A stretch of 5,520 nucleotides of DNA from CAYSBK01 sp964429265 (GTDB lineage: Bacteria; Planctomycetota; Phycisphaerae; Sedimentisphaerales; Anaerobacaceae), in contig CAYSBK010000157.1 in the NCBI GenBank assembly GCA_964429265.1, positions 1 to 5,520 on the forward strand, given 5' to 3'. How positions within the stretch are numbered: the first letter of the stretch is position 1; each line of letters opens with the position of its first letter. This document shows, piece after piece, positions 1 through 5,520 of this stretch. A program made the translations under genes and the position numbers. The notes beneath the pieces are model-generated. The model was not told the DNA's origin. It saw only the letters and a list, made by a program, of their open reading frames with translations, and did not search any database.

Positions 1-613
1 CGTCACTGTATTCGTTGGTGGTACTCAGCAGGATCGTATTGTCCGGCTCGAATACGCATTTCTTGTAGGCCTCGTCGTGAATAACGAAATCGGCCAGGCC
101 CTTTGTTACGGGATGCTGCTTTTCAACACGGATACTCAGGTCAAGGCCCTCCTTGTACGTGCTGCGGTCGTGACGGATGCCGTCCTCGGTCATTTCTTTG
201 AGATAGTATCTTGCACCGATGATCTTCTTATACTGCGGCCAATTTTGATAAGCAGCTATGCAGTGGTGCAGCGCCACCAGACCGACACCCTTCCGCAGCA
301 GCCTGACGAAGTTCTCCCTGCGCCGCGGCGATATGTTCTGCGTCATGTTATAGAGCACAATGACGTCGTAGTCCCAGTTGCTTATATCCTCGAATAATTC
401 GCTGTCGTCCTGCAGGGCCAGATGGTCGTAGGTGATATCGTCAAAACTATCGAACATAGCAAAGAAAGGTTCTGCCTCGAAGCCGTGCCCGCCGGTAACG
501 ACGATGGCTTTGGTCTTCCGTCGGGCGGTGCCGCGCGACGCGCGGGTTGCGCAGGAGCAAACCGCTGCCGACGTGGCAAGTAACGCGCACACCAGCGTAA
601 TTGTTCTCCACAT
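1..613 (-). CDS. ThuA-like domain protein, exported (probable lipoprotein); C-terminus cut by window edge
   Basis: The first 204 residues are visible; the reading frame is still open at base 1. The start is the ATG at 613-611, preceded by AGGAAAG (623-617), which lies just past the upstream gene's stop codon; only 12 bases separate the two genes, so they are co-transcribed and probably translationally coupled. Residues 4-18 are hydrophobic after Arg3, followed by V-C-S-C at 18-21, an acceptable lipobox with Cys21 as the lipidated residue; cleavage by signal peptidase I is the alternative. The ThuA fold begins at about residue 35 (KAIVVTGGHGFEAEPF). It has the family's LVALHHCIAAYQNWPQY stretch at 112-128, IIGARYY at 131-137, and the HPVTKGL and HDEAYKK blocks near 167-185. 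ThuA-like proteins are glutamine-amidotransferase-fold proteins tied to keto-sugar catabolism, named for rhizobial trehalose utilisation; the substrate here is unknown. Family assignment is strong, location moderately supported. Confidence 0.9.
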   Translation of the reverse strand, partial: MWRTITLVCALLATSAAVCSCATRASRGTARRKTKAIVVTGGHGFEAEPFFAMFDSFDDITYDHLALQDDSELFEDISNWDYDVIVLYNMTQNISPRRRENFVRLLRKGVGLVALHHCIAAYQNWPQYKKIIGARYYLKEMTEDGIRHDRSTYKEGLDLSIRVEKQHPVTKGLADFVIHDEAYKKCVFEPDNTILLSTTNEYSD

Positions 614-625
614 AATCTTTCCTGC

Positions 626-1450
626 CTAAAGTAGTTGTTTGAGGTGTTTTATGCTTCGCTCGGCCTGCTCGATGGTACCGCATTCGACGCTCATTACGAT
701 GTCCCTCGGAGCCTCGGCGCAGATGCGGACCACCTTTTCCCAGTCGACCACCCCGTCGCCGCAGGCACAGCCCACGGCCGTGCCCGTTACCTTGCCCCGT
801 TCGTCTTTTGACTGCTCGACGGAGATGTCCTTGGCGTGCAGGTGCACGAGCCTGTCGGCAACGTGCTCAAGCCACCGGATGGGGTCCTGCCCGGCGATGT
901 AACTGTTGCCGGTATCGAAATTGATGCCGATGGCTTTGGAGTCAACGAGATTGTAAATCCTGTCGAGCCCTTCCGGCGTCTTGCTGTACTGCTGGTGCGG
1001 TTCGAGGCCTATGATGATGCCGCGGGCCTCGGCGACCTTGGCCGCTTCCTGCAGCACGTACTTGATCAAAACGAAATCCTCTTGCTCGCTTGTCCAGGGC
1101 TGCTTGGGTCCCTCATCGGTGTTGACCACCGGTGCGCCGCACTCGGCGGCAAAGCGGATGGCCTGCTTTAGATACTCGGTGCTCACCTCGGGCCGGCCCA
1201 AGGGCGCATGAGACGAAAGGCCGGACAGTTTGACCCCGGCCTTCTCACAGGCCCGCTTTACCCTGTAAGGGTCGTCAAGCAGCGACACACTGTGGAAATA
1301 ACCCGCCTCGCTGAGCAGTTCTCTGCCCCAGTGAACCATTGGTTCGACGTATTCGTAGCCGAGCTGGGCCGCCTTTTCGACGCCCCATTCGAAGGCCTTG
1401 TCGGCGTGCCGGACGAACTCGAGATTGATGCCAATGCTGACTCTTGCCAT
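626..1450 (-). CDS. Sugar phosphate isomerase/epimerase, xylose-isomerase-like TIM barrel
   Basis: This 274-residue protein has the usual length and pattern of the AP-endonuclease-2/xylose-isomerase-like TIM-barrel family. It starts MARVSIGINLEFVRH, typical of barrel strand 1, and has no signal peptide, so it should be cytoplasmic. The likely divalent-metal ligands are Glu150 (in IIIGLEPHQQ), Asp179 (in INFDTGN), His205 (in HLHAKD) and Glu256 (in MSVECGT), matching the Glu-Asp-His-Glu tetrad of tagatose-3-epimerase-type enzymes. Such proteins interconvert keto-sugars, polyols or their phosphates; the exact substrate cannot be read from sequence. The ATG at 1450 has GGAG at 1462-1459, eight bases upstream. 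It lies 48 bases after the oxidoreductase gene with no terminator visible between them, and 12 bases before the ThuA-like gene, so it is the middle gene of the operon. An inosose dehydratase/IolE-like or hydroxypyruvate-isomerase-like role is possible. Confidence 0.9.
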   Translation of the reverse strand: MARVSIGINLEFVRHADKAFEWGVEKAAQLGYEYVEPMVHWGRELLSEAGYFHSVSLLDDPYRVKRACEKAGVKLSGLSSHAPLGRPEVSTEYLKQAIRFAAECGAPVVNTDEGPKQPWTSEQEDFVLIKYVLQEAAKVAEARGIIIGLEPHQQYSKTPEGLDRIYNLVDSKAIGINFDTGNSYIAGQDPIRWLEHVADRLVHLHAKDISVEQSKDERGKVTGTAVGCACGDGVVDWEKVVRICAEAPRDIVMSVECGTIEQAERSIKHLKQLL

Positions 1451-1498
1451 TCTTGTATCTCCGAATTTTCGTGGGTGGTGCGTATTGTCCTTTCCTTG

Positions 1499-2827
1499 TT
1501 AAAGGTGCCACGGACTTCGCATCGCGCGGACAAGTCTTCGCGATGCGACAGGGTCGCCGATGATCTGCTCTTTGACGGGGTCCCAGCGTATCTTCCTGCG
1601 CGTGCGGATGGCGATGTCGCTGAGGTGGCAGAGGATGTCGGCCTGGACGGCGGTGTCGATGGGACAGACGGTTTCGTTGCGGCTGCGGACGCAATCAAGA
1701 AAGTTTCTGACGTGGTGGTCGCTCCTGTAGAGGCGTATCTCGTCTGGTCCGAAGGTTGTTTCGAGCAATTCCGGCCGGCTGGCGACAATCCTGCTGCGGT
1801 TGACGTGCACCCAGGCCTCGGTTCCTTCGAAGCCGATGCCGTGGCTGTCCCGGCCGTAGCGCTGGCGCCATTGCGGCGGCTGAGGACCTCCGGCATAGTT
1901 CATTACCAGGCCGCTGTCATACCTTATCTTGATTCTCCACTCGGTGGCCGTGTCGCAGAAGCCTTCGGTGGGGAAGGTGCCTCTTCCTTCGAGTTCAACG
2001 GGACACTGGGCGTCCTTGCCGGCTCCCCAAAGGGCGATGTCGAGCGGATGGACACCCCAGCCGGCGATCCAGCCCAGCGCATAATCGGAATGAAACCACC
2101 ACAACTCGTTCGAGCATCGTTTTTCGGTATAGGGCGAGTACGGCGCCGGGCCCAGCCACATATCGTAATCGAGCCATTCGGGCACCGGTGCCGGCTTGAG
2201 CGAGCCGCCTGCGACGCTGGCAGGCGAAAGGACGTTGATGGTGTGGACCTTTCCGAGCCTGCCGTTGAGGGCAAGCTCACAGGCCAGGCGGAACTTGCGG
2301 TCGGAGCGCTGCTGCGTTCCGAACTGAAAGACCGCACCGTACTTGTGGCAGGCCGAACGCAGGGTCTGGTCCTCCGCGAGGCTCAGGCCCATCGGCTTTT
2401 CGAGGTAAACGTCCTTGCCGGCCCTTACTGCGGCCAGGGCGGTCAGAACGTGCCAGTGGTCACAAGTGGCGTCAAGGACCGCCTCGATGTCGTCTCTGGC
2501 CACCAACTGGCGGAAATCGCGGTATTCCGCGCAGCCCTTGCTGTCGTAATGCTTGTCGATGCGTTCCCGTGCGGCGGTTCGGCGGGTCGCCTTGACGTCG
2601 CAGACCGCCACTATCTGCACGTCACGCTGGCGCAAGAAGTTGCCCATCACGCCGCTGCCCTGCGAGCCTACACCTATGCAGCCGACGATGATGCGGTTGC
2701 TCGGCGCTACCGCCCCGGCCTTACCGAGGGCCGATGAAGGCACCAGATACGGGAATCCGAGGGTTCCGGCGGCGGAAACTGCCGCTGTCTTGAGGAATTG
2801 ACGACGACTTACGCGACGGTTTTTCAT
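1499..2827 (-). CDS. Tat-exported Gfo/Idh/MocA family oxidoreductase
   Basis: This is a 442-residue NAD(P)-dependent sugar dehydrogenase-type protein. The N-terminus carries a twin-arginine signal, S-R-R-Q-F-L-K at residues 7-13, followed by a hydrophobic stretch to about residue 34, so it is probably exported folded with its cofactor. The Rossmann fold begins near residue 46, with G52-V-G-S-Q-G57 as the dinucleotide loop. E143-K-P145 is the family's EKP motif, carrying the catalytic/cofactor lysine. GWGVHPLDIALW at about 256-267 provides His260 and Asp263 of the usual GxHxxD active-site block. The remainder is the Gfo/Idh/MocA C-terminal domain. The ATG at 2827 has GAGG at 2837-2834, six bases upstream. 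It is first in the three-gene leftward operon, behind a strong candidate promoter (2928-2956). Known relatives oxidise sugars at C-3 or act on myo-inositol; ThuB of rhizobia makes 3-ketotrehalose. The substrate here is not determinable. Confidence 0.93.
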   Translation of the reverse strand: MKNRRVSRRQFLKTAAVSAAGTLGFPYLVPSSALGKAGAVAPSNRIIVGCIGVGSQGSGVMGNFLRQRDVQIVAVCDVKATRRTAARERIDKHYDSKGCAEYRDFRQLVARDDIEAVLDATCDHWHVLTALAAVRAGKDVYLEKPMGLSLAEDQTLRSACHKYGAVFQFGTQQRSDRKFRLACELALNGRLGKVHTINVLSPASVAGGSLKPAPVPEWLDYDMWLGPAPYSPYTEKRCSNELWWFHSDYALGWIAGWGVHPLDIALWGAGKDAQCPVELEGRGTFPTEGFCDTATEWRIKIRYDSGLVMNYAGGPQPPQWRQRYGRDSHGIGFEGTEAWVHVNRSRIVASRPELLETTFGPDEIRLYRSDHHVRNFLDCVRSRNETVCPIDTAVQADILCHLSDIAIRTRRKIRWDPVKEQIIGDPVASRRLVRAMRSPWHL

Positions 2828-2848
2828 AGTCGGCCTCGCTCAAAACGG

Positions 2849-2872
2849 GCTGTCGGCTGGGATGCCGGCAGC
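2849..2872. other. Inverted repeat in the operon leader, just upstream of the oxidoreductase RBS
   Basis: Arms GCTGTCGGC (2849-2857) and GCCGGCAGC (2864-2872) pair over 9 positions with a 6-base loop. The one irregular pair is a G-U wobble if read on the plus strand and a C-A mismatch on the minus strand. It ends about 12 bases from the GAGG ribosome site (2837-2834). It may be an mRNA hairpin modulating translation or a protein-binding site; it has no T-tract and is not a terminator. Confidence 0.35.
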
Positions 2873-2891
2873 ACTGTCGATCAATCCGGCT

Positions 2892-2911
2892 GCCGCCGCA
2901 GAAGCAGCGGC
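2892..2911 (-). other. Leader hairpin 1 of the leftward operon
   Basis: In the minus-strand transcript GCCGCUGC and GCGGCGGC pair over 8 bp, including one U-G wobble, around a UUCU loop. The hairpin would sit about 10 bases from the predicted 5' end. It could stabilise the mRNA end or be a chance product of GC-rich sequence. No known riboswitch class is recognised. Confidence 0.4.
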
Positions 2912-2927
2912 GCACCGCGGAAGCGTG

Positions 2928-2956
2928 ATTATACAACCACGGCGGGGCGGTTTCAA
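2928..2956 (-). promoter_or_regulatory. Near-consensus sigma70-type promoter for the leftward operon
   Basis: Read on the minus strand, TTGAAA (2956-2951) and a perfect TATAAT (2933-2928) are separated by exactly 17 bases. Transcription would start near 2921, giving a leader of roughly 94 bases before the oxidoreductase ATG at 2827. The match is to the housekeeping sigma consensus; actual use is inferred. Confidence 0.7.
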
Positions 2957-3016
2957 CAACCATCCTGAGCCTTAATCGGCCGGAGATTGTGGGATAATTG
3001 CCCGGCGTGGTGACGC

Positions 3017-3045
3017 TTGACATCGTGATGGACTGCGCTTACATT
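3017..3045 (+). promoter_or_regulatory. Candidate sigma70-type promoter for the isomerase gene
   Basis: A perfect TTGACA (3017-3022) and TACATT (3040-3045, four of six matches to TATAAT) are separated by 17 bases. Transcription would start near 3052, leaving a leader of about 69 bases before the ATG at 3121. A weaker alternative -10 (GATAAT, 2993-2998) lacks a good -35. Confidence 0.5.
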
Positions 3046-3064
3046 GACGAGATGTTGAAGCTGA

Positions 3065-3080
3065 AAAAGGGGACCATTTT
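3065..3080. promoter_or_regulatory. Imperfect 16-base palindrome, possible operator
   Basis: Bases pair symmetrically as AAAA-n-GG-nn-CC-n-TTTT (six of eight half-site positions match). The site would lie about +13 to +28 from the predicted isomerase start point, a typical position for repressor binding. No regulator gene is present to support it, so this is a weak call. Confidence 0.25.
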
Positions 3081-3106
3081 GTCGATAGTTGACACGATGC
3101 CGATTT

Positions 3107-3112
3107 AAGGAG
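3107..3112 (+). promoter_or_regulatory. Strong Shine-Dalgarno site fixing the isomerase start
   Basis: AAGGAG lies eight bases before the ATG at 3121. It overlaps an in-frame TAA (3106-3108), which rules out any N-terminal extension of the isomerase beyond four codons. Confidence 0.8.
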
Positions 3113-3120
3113 ATACAGCG

Positions 3121-4848
3121 ATGGCCGGGAAGATTGAAGCGACACGTCTGCCGGGTATAAGGAAAGCGACGCCGAAGGTTCCGGTGATAGGGGTTTTCGC
3201 CAGCAGCGACCCGCGGATCACCGCCGCGGACCGCAAGCGATGCCAGAACATCGCGCGTATGGCGGCCGACTGCATAAGCGGGCAGGTCGTTCTGCCGGAT
3301 AAGACGCCTGTGCCGGTAGTCTATTCGGATGTGCTGGTGGACGGTGAGCCGCAGGCCGACATAGTCGCCCAGCAATTTCGCAAGGCCGGCGTCGACATCC
3401 TTGTGTGCGTGCCGGATACGTGGGCATTTCCACAGCTTACGACGATTTCGTTGTTGCAGCAGTTTCCCCCGAACACACCCATAAATATCACGTGCGGCAA
3501 CAGTGGTCCGCGACCGGGCGTGGTTTATGCGCACGCCACCAGCGGCGCGTTGGCGCAGTATGGTCGAATGGTGGCACTGAACGTCGGGACCTGGCCTGAT
3601 ACGGGTATGAATCCGCAGATGACCGAGCAGACCGCGAAGAACCTGATAGATTGGTGCTACGCGGCGGTGACGGCGGTGGCGCTTCGCGGCAGGCGGGTGG
3701 TGATTTTCGGCCACGACTCGATGGGGATGGAGACGGCGCTGGCGCATATCATACCGACAAGGAAGGTGTTTGGGCTGGAGATAACCCGGCTGGATATGAA
3801 GCTTCTGGCGGATATGCTGGCGAAGAAGGCGTACGACCAGAAGGAGCTTAAATCGCTTCGGCGGTGGATAGACCGATACGTGGGCAAGCGTCTTGAGCTT
3901 CGCGACGCATCGGACGGCGAGAAGTTCAATATGTCGCTGGCGATGTACCTTGTCGTGCGGGACCTGATGAACGACCTGAACGCCGTGGGCGGCGGGTTTA
4001 TGAGCCAGCTCGAGTGGGGCAGCGACTACCGGGGGATACCGTTGCCGGTTGCGGACGTGATGGAGTCGTTTTTCAACAGCACGTTCGACCACAACGGGCG
4101 GAAGGCGCCGGTGCCCTATGCGACCGAGGCGGACGTGCAGGGGTTGTTGACGATGCTGTTTATGACGTATCTAAGCGGCGGCAACCCGCCGCTGTTTATG
4201 GATTTCCGGAAGGTCTGGGAGGCCTGGGAAATCAGGGCGCTGGCCGATGAACTGGGCATCAAGGGAATTGACAAAAAGTCCGACTGGTATACCAAGGGGC
4301 TGGTGGACGGCGATAACTCCGGCAGCGCTTCCTTCGATTGGGCCGCCAAGCCGGGTGCTTCGGTGCGCGAGATTATGAGCGGGGTATCGCTGCCGCTTGC
4401 GGACCCGCACTATTTCCCGGGCGGGGGCAACTCGGTGACGTTTGTGACCCCGGGCGGTATCGAAGGTATCGCCGGTCGATTGGCCTACAGCAGCACCAGC
4501 GGGCTGTTCAGTATGGTCTGGGACGAGGCGCACACGACGGAGGTTCCCGCCAAGCTGGCGCAGGCGATGTGCAACCTGACCACGCCGATCTGGCCGCATA
4601 CGTTCGTGGTGCCGAAGTACGCCACGATGGTTGAGTACAAGCAGTACCCGCCGGCCAATCACTTCCATATGACGTGGGATTTGCCGGTGGCCAGACTGCA
4701 GCACTGGATGGATTTGACGGGCGTACTGAGCGTGGTGCCGTGGGCGGCCAGGCCTAAGTACATCGAGGGTGTGGACCGACCGCAGCCGCTGGTGCACCTG
4801 ATAAACGGCGGTGAAAATAACTACAAGCAACTTACCATCGGCAAGTAG
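3121..4848 (+). CDS. L-fucose isomerase-family protein (FucI-like ketol isomerase)
   Basis: This 575-residue protein is close in length to E. coli FucI (591) and has no signal peptide, so it is cytoplasmic. Family enzymes convert L-fucose, or relatives such as D-arabinose, to the ketose with Mn2+. Recognisable blocks are RPGVVYAHA (131-139), GHDSMGME (197-204), the helical KKAYDQKELKSLRRW region (235-249), and FFNSTFDHNG (317-326) next to YATEADVQG. The metal ligands of E. coli FucI (Glu337, Asp361, His528) have clear counterparts: Glu336 in YATEAD, Asp361 in FMDFRKVW and His514 in ANHFH. The N-terminal third differs markedly from the E. coli protein, so the substrate may not be L-fucose. The start is fixed by AAGGAG at 3107-3112. 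The gene is divergent from the dehydrogenase operon, with about 290 bases between them. Most likely it supplies the isomerisation step for a sugar released by that operon; this is inference. Confidence 0.9.
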   Translation: MAGKIEATRLPGIRKATPKVPVIGVFASSDPRITAADRKRCQNIARMAADCISGQVVLPDKTPVPVVYSDVLVDGEPQADIVAQQFRKAGVDILVCVPDTWAFPQLTTISLLQQFPPNTPINITCGNSGPRPGVVYAHATSGALAQYGRMVALNVGTWPDTGMNPQMTEQTAKNLIDWCYAAVTAVALRGRRVVIFGHDSMGMETALAHIIPTRKVFGLEITRLDMKLLADMLAKKAYDQKELKSLRRWIDRYVGKRLELRDASDGEKFNMSLAMYLVVRDLMNDLNAVGGGFMSQLEWGSDYRGIPLPVADVMESFFNSTFDHNGRKAPVPYATEADVQGLLTMLFMTYLSGGNPPLFMDFRKVWEAWEIRALADELGIKGIDKKSDWYTKGLVDGDNSGSASFDWAAKPGASVREIMSGVSLPLADPHYFPGGGNSVTFVTPGGIEGIAGRLAYSSTSGLFSMVWDEAHTTEVPAKLAQAMCNLTTPIWPHTFVVPKYATMVEYKQYPPANHFHMTWDLPVARLQHWMDLTGVLSVVPWAARPKYIEGVDRPQPLVHLINGGENNYKQLTIGK

Positions 4849-4884
4849 CCGTTTCAGGGTGACTGAACAAATGTCTGCCGCGTC

Positions 4885-4917
4885 GCAGGCGGATGTGTTT
4901 CTTGCCGGCTCGCCTGC
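4885..4917. terminator. Inverted repeat downstream of the isomerase, possible transcript end
   Basis: Perfect 7-base arms GCAGGCG (4885-4891) and CGCCTGC (4911-4917) flank a 19-base loop, 37 bases after the isomerase stop. No T-run follows on either strand, so it is not a classical intrinsic terminator. It may mark the end of the isomerase transcript or protect its 3' end. The rest of the convergent spacer (4849-5038) shows nothing firm. Confidence 0.25.
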
Positions 4918-5038
4918 AGCCGTTATCACCGGGGTTTGTACGGGTTGCGGCGGAGAGTCGGGGGCAGTCGGCTGTCGGATTGTTTATGGACGGCAGGACC
5001 CGGTGGTTTGGTATGAGTAATGCAACCGCAGGACGGCT

Positions 5039-5350
5039 TCAGTCGGCCGGTACGGCGGCCCTGGTGACGCGAAGGACTTCGGTACAGGTGGTGATCCCCC
5101 TGCGGATTTTTTCGATGCCGCTTTGAGCCAGGGAAGTCATACCCTCGGTCTTGGCCTGGGCGTCGATTTCGTTTGAGCCTCTCCGGGCGATGGTCATATT
5201 GCGGATTGTGTCGGAAAGGAGCATTAGTTCGGCGATGGCGGTTCGGCCGCGATAGCCTGTGAACCTGCAGGCCGAGCAGCTGCGGCCGCGGTAGGCGGTG
5301 GTAAGGGCCTCCGGGCCGGCGGCGGTGTTGATGCCAGGGCGGCGGTTGGG
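5039..5350 (-). pseudogene. C-terminal remnant of a GspE/PilB-type secretion or pilus ATPase
   Basis: The open frame gives 103 residues ending at the TGA at 5041-5039. It contains C-S-A-C (residues 25-28), then FTGYRGRTAIAEL (30-42), the second zinc-binding CxxC and following block of GspE/PilB ATPases. It continues through EGMTSL and GIEKIRRGITTCTEVLRVT, the standard C-terminal end. Family proteins are several hundred residues long. Here the Walker motifs, the His box and the first CxxC are all absent: an in-frame TAG (5353-5351) closes the frame, and more stops follow in the same frame further upstream. There is no ATG, GTG or TTG before Met43 (5224), which lies inside the conserved block, so no start could make the intact domain. 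The other two upstream frames do not read as GspE. It is best read as a truncated gene copy; an assembly or sequencing error at about 5340-5355 is the main alternative. GspE and PilB cannot be told apart from this piece. Confidence 0.75.
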
Positions 5351-5520
5351 CTACCTCCGCTGGGCTTGGGAACTTTCGGATTATTGATGCCTGTATTTCT
5401 AATGTTAATTCGCTTGGGAGGCCGACGCATCAGGTAGTGTGTCCGGTTCCACAAGAACACGGCGATTCGCCGGGAGCAGATCAATATGTTTCCGAGATAC
5501 CTGCTGGGGCATCTGTCCAA
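5351..5520. other. Junction region without a supported gene; possible partial plus-strand gene start at 5486
   Basis: The GspE-like frame stops at 5351-5353, and base composition turns AT-richer at about 5366-5411. A minus-strand frame is open to the window edge, but its product is an arginine/proline-rich string that runs on antiframe through the ATPase remnant, so I do not accept it. On the plus strand an ATG at 5486 with GGGAG nine bases upstream (5472-5476) would begin MFPRYLLGHLS and run off the edge. This is too short to identify. Another plus-strand frame ends at 5437 with a hydrophobic stretch and a basic tail but has no start codon. Confidence 0.25.

Noticed and set aside
1208..2737. 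Long 509-codon plus-strand ORF opposite the dehydrogenase and part of the TIM-barrel gene
   Set aside because: It is codon-aligned antisense to two well-recognised genes that share one minus-strand frame; GC-rich codon use keeps the opposite frame open. The product shows no domain and no credible start context.
2953..4092. 379-codon minus-strand ORF opposite the isomerase gene
   Set aside because: The product is an arginine/histidine-rich string typical of an antisense shadow, and it overlaps a clear FucI-family gene with intact metal ligands.
4851..4868. Weak hairpin (TTCAG/CTGAA) just after the isomerase stop codon as a terminator
   Set aside because: The stem has only 5 bp and no T-tract follows.
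4171..4929. 252-codon minus-strand ORF opposite the isomerase C-terminal half
   Set aside because: Antisense shadow with biased composition and no recognisable motif.
5224..5520. 98-codon minus-strand ORF reaching the right window edge
   Set aside because: Its C-terminal half is the ATPase remnant read in the wrong frame (proline/alanine/arginine-rich) and the N-terminal half is an unrecognisable basic sequence.
1..5520. CRISPR array, tRNA, rRNA, transposase or terminal inverted repeats
   Set aside because: No spaced direct repeats, no recognisable tRNA cloverleaf or rRNA segment, and no transposase motif were found by eye on either strand.

Overview
This GC-rich bacterial window holds a small carbohydrate-catabolism locus. 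A leftward (minus-strand) operon of three genes faces away from a rightward L-fucose-isomerase-family gene. To the right lies the orphaned C-terminal end of a type II secretion/type IV pilus ATPase. A Tat-exported Gfo/Idh/MocA dehydrogenase, a TIM-barrel sugar isomerase/epimerase and a ThuA-like protein together are typical of polysaccharide-degrading Planctomycetota (Phycisphaerae-like), Verrucomicrobiota and Bacteroidota. I favour a planctomycete, but this rests on gene content only; no rRNA or marker gene is present.

Layout. 1-613 (minus): ThuA-like protein with a signal or lipoprotein peptide, cut by the left window edge. 626-1450 (minus): cytoplasmic xylose-isomerase-like TIM-barrel protein. 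1499-2827 (minus): Tat-exported Gfo/Idh/MocA oxidoreductase, first gene of the operon. 2828-3120: divergent control region with a near-consensus sigma70-type promoter for each direction, leader hairpins on the left side, and a possible operator and a small ORF on the right side. 3121-4848 (plus): L-fucose isomerase-family protein with its metal ligands intact. 4849-5038: short convergent spacer with one inverted repeat and no convincing gene. 5039-5350 (minus): GspE/PilB C-terminal remnant with no start codon. 5351-5520: AT-richer junction sequence without a supported gene, perhaps with the first codons of a plus-strand gene at 5486.

How the genes may work together (inference). Family knowledge on ThuA/ThuB (trehalose to 3-ketotrehalose) suggests that an exported dehydrogenase and ThuA-like protein act on a glycoside through a keto-sugar intermediate in the periplasm. 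The TIM-barrel isomerase would then process the product in the cytoplasm. The divergent FucI-like enzyme would convert a released aldose such as L-fucose or a related 6-deoxy sugar or pentose to its ketose. Sharing one control region suggests co-regulation, but no regulator gene is in the window.

The least ordinary parts are the broken ATPase remnant with its abrupt junction, the dense divergent promoter region, and a 26-codon ORF whose stop codon overlaps the isomerase Shine-Dalgarno site. I did not find a clearly new multi-gene system.
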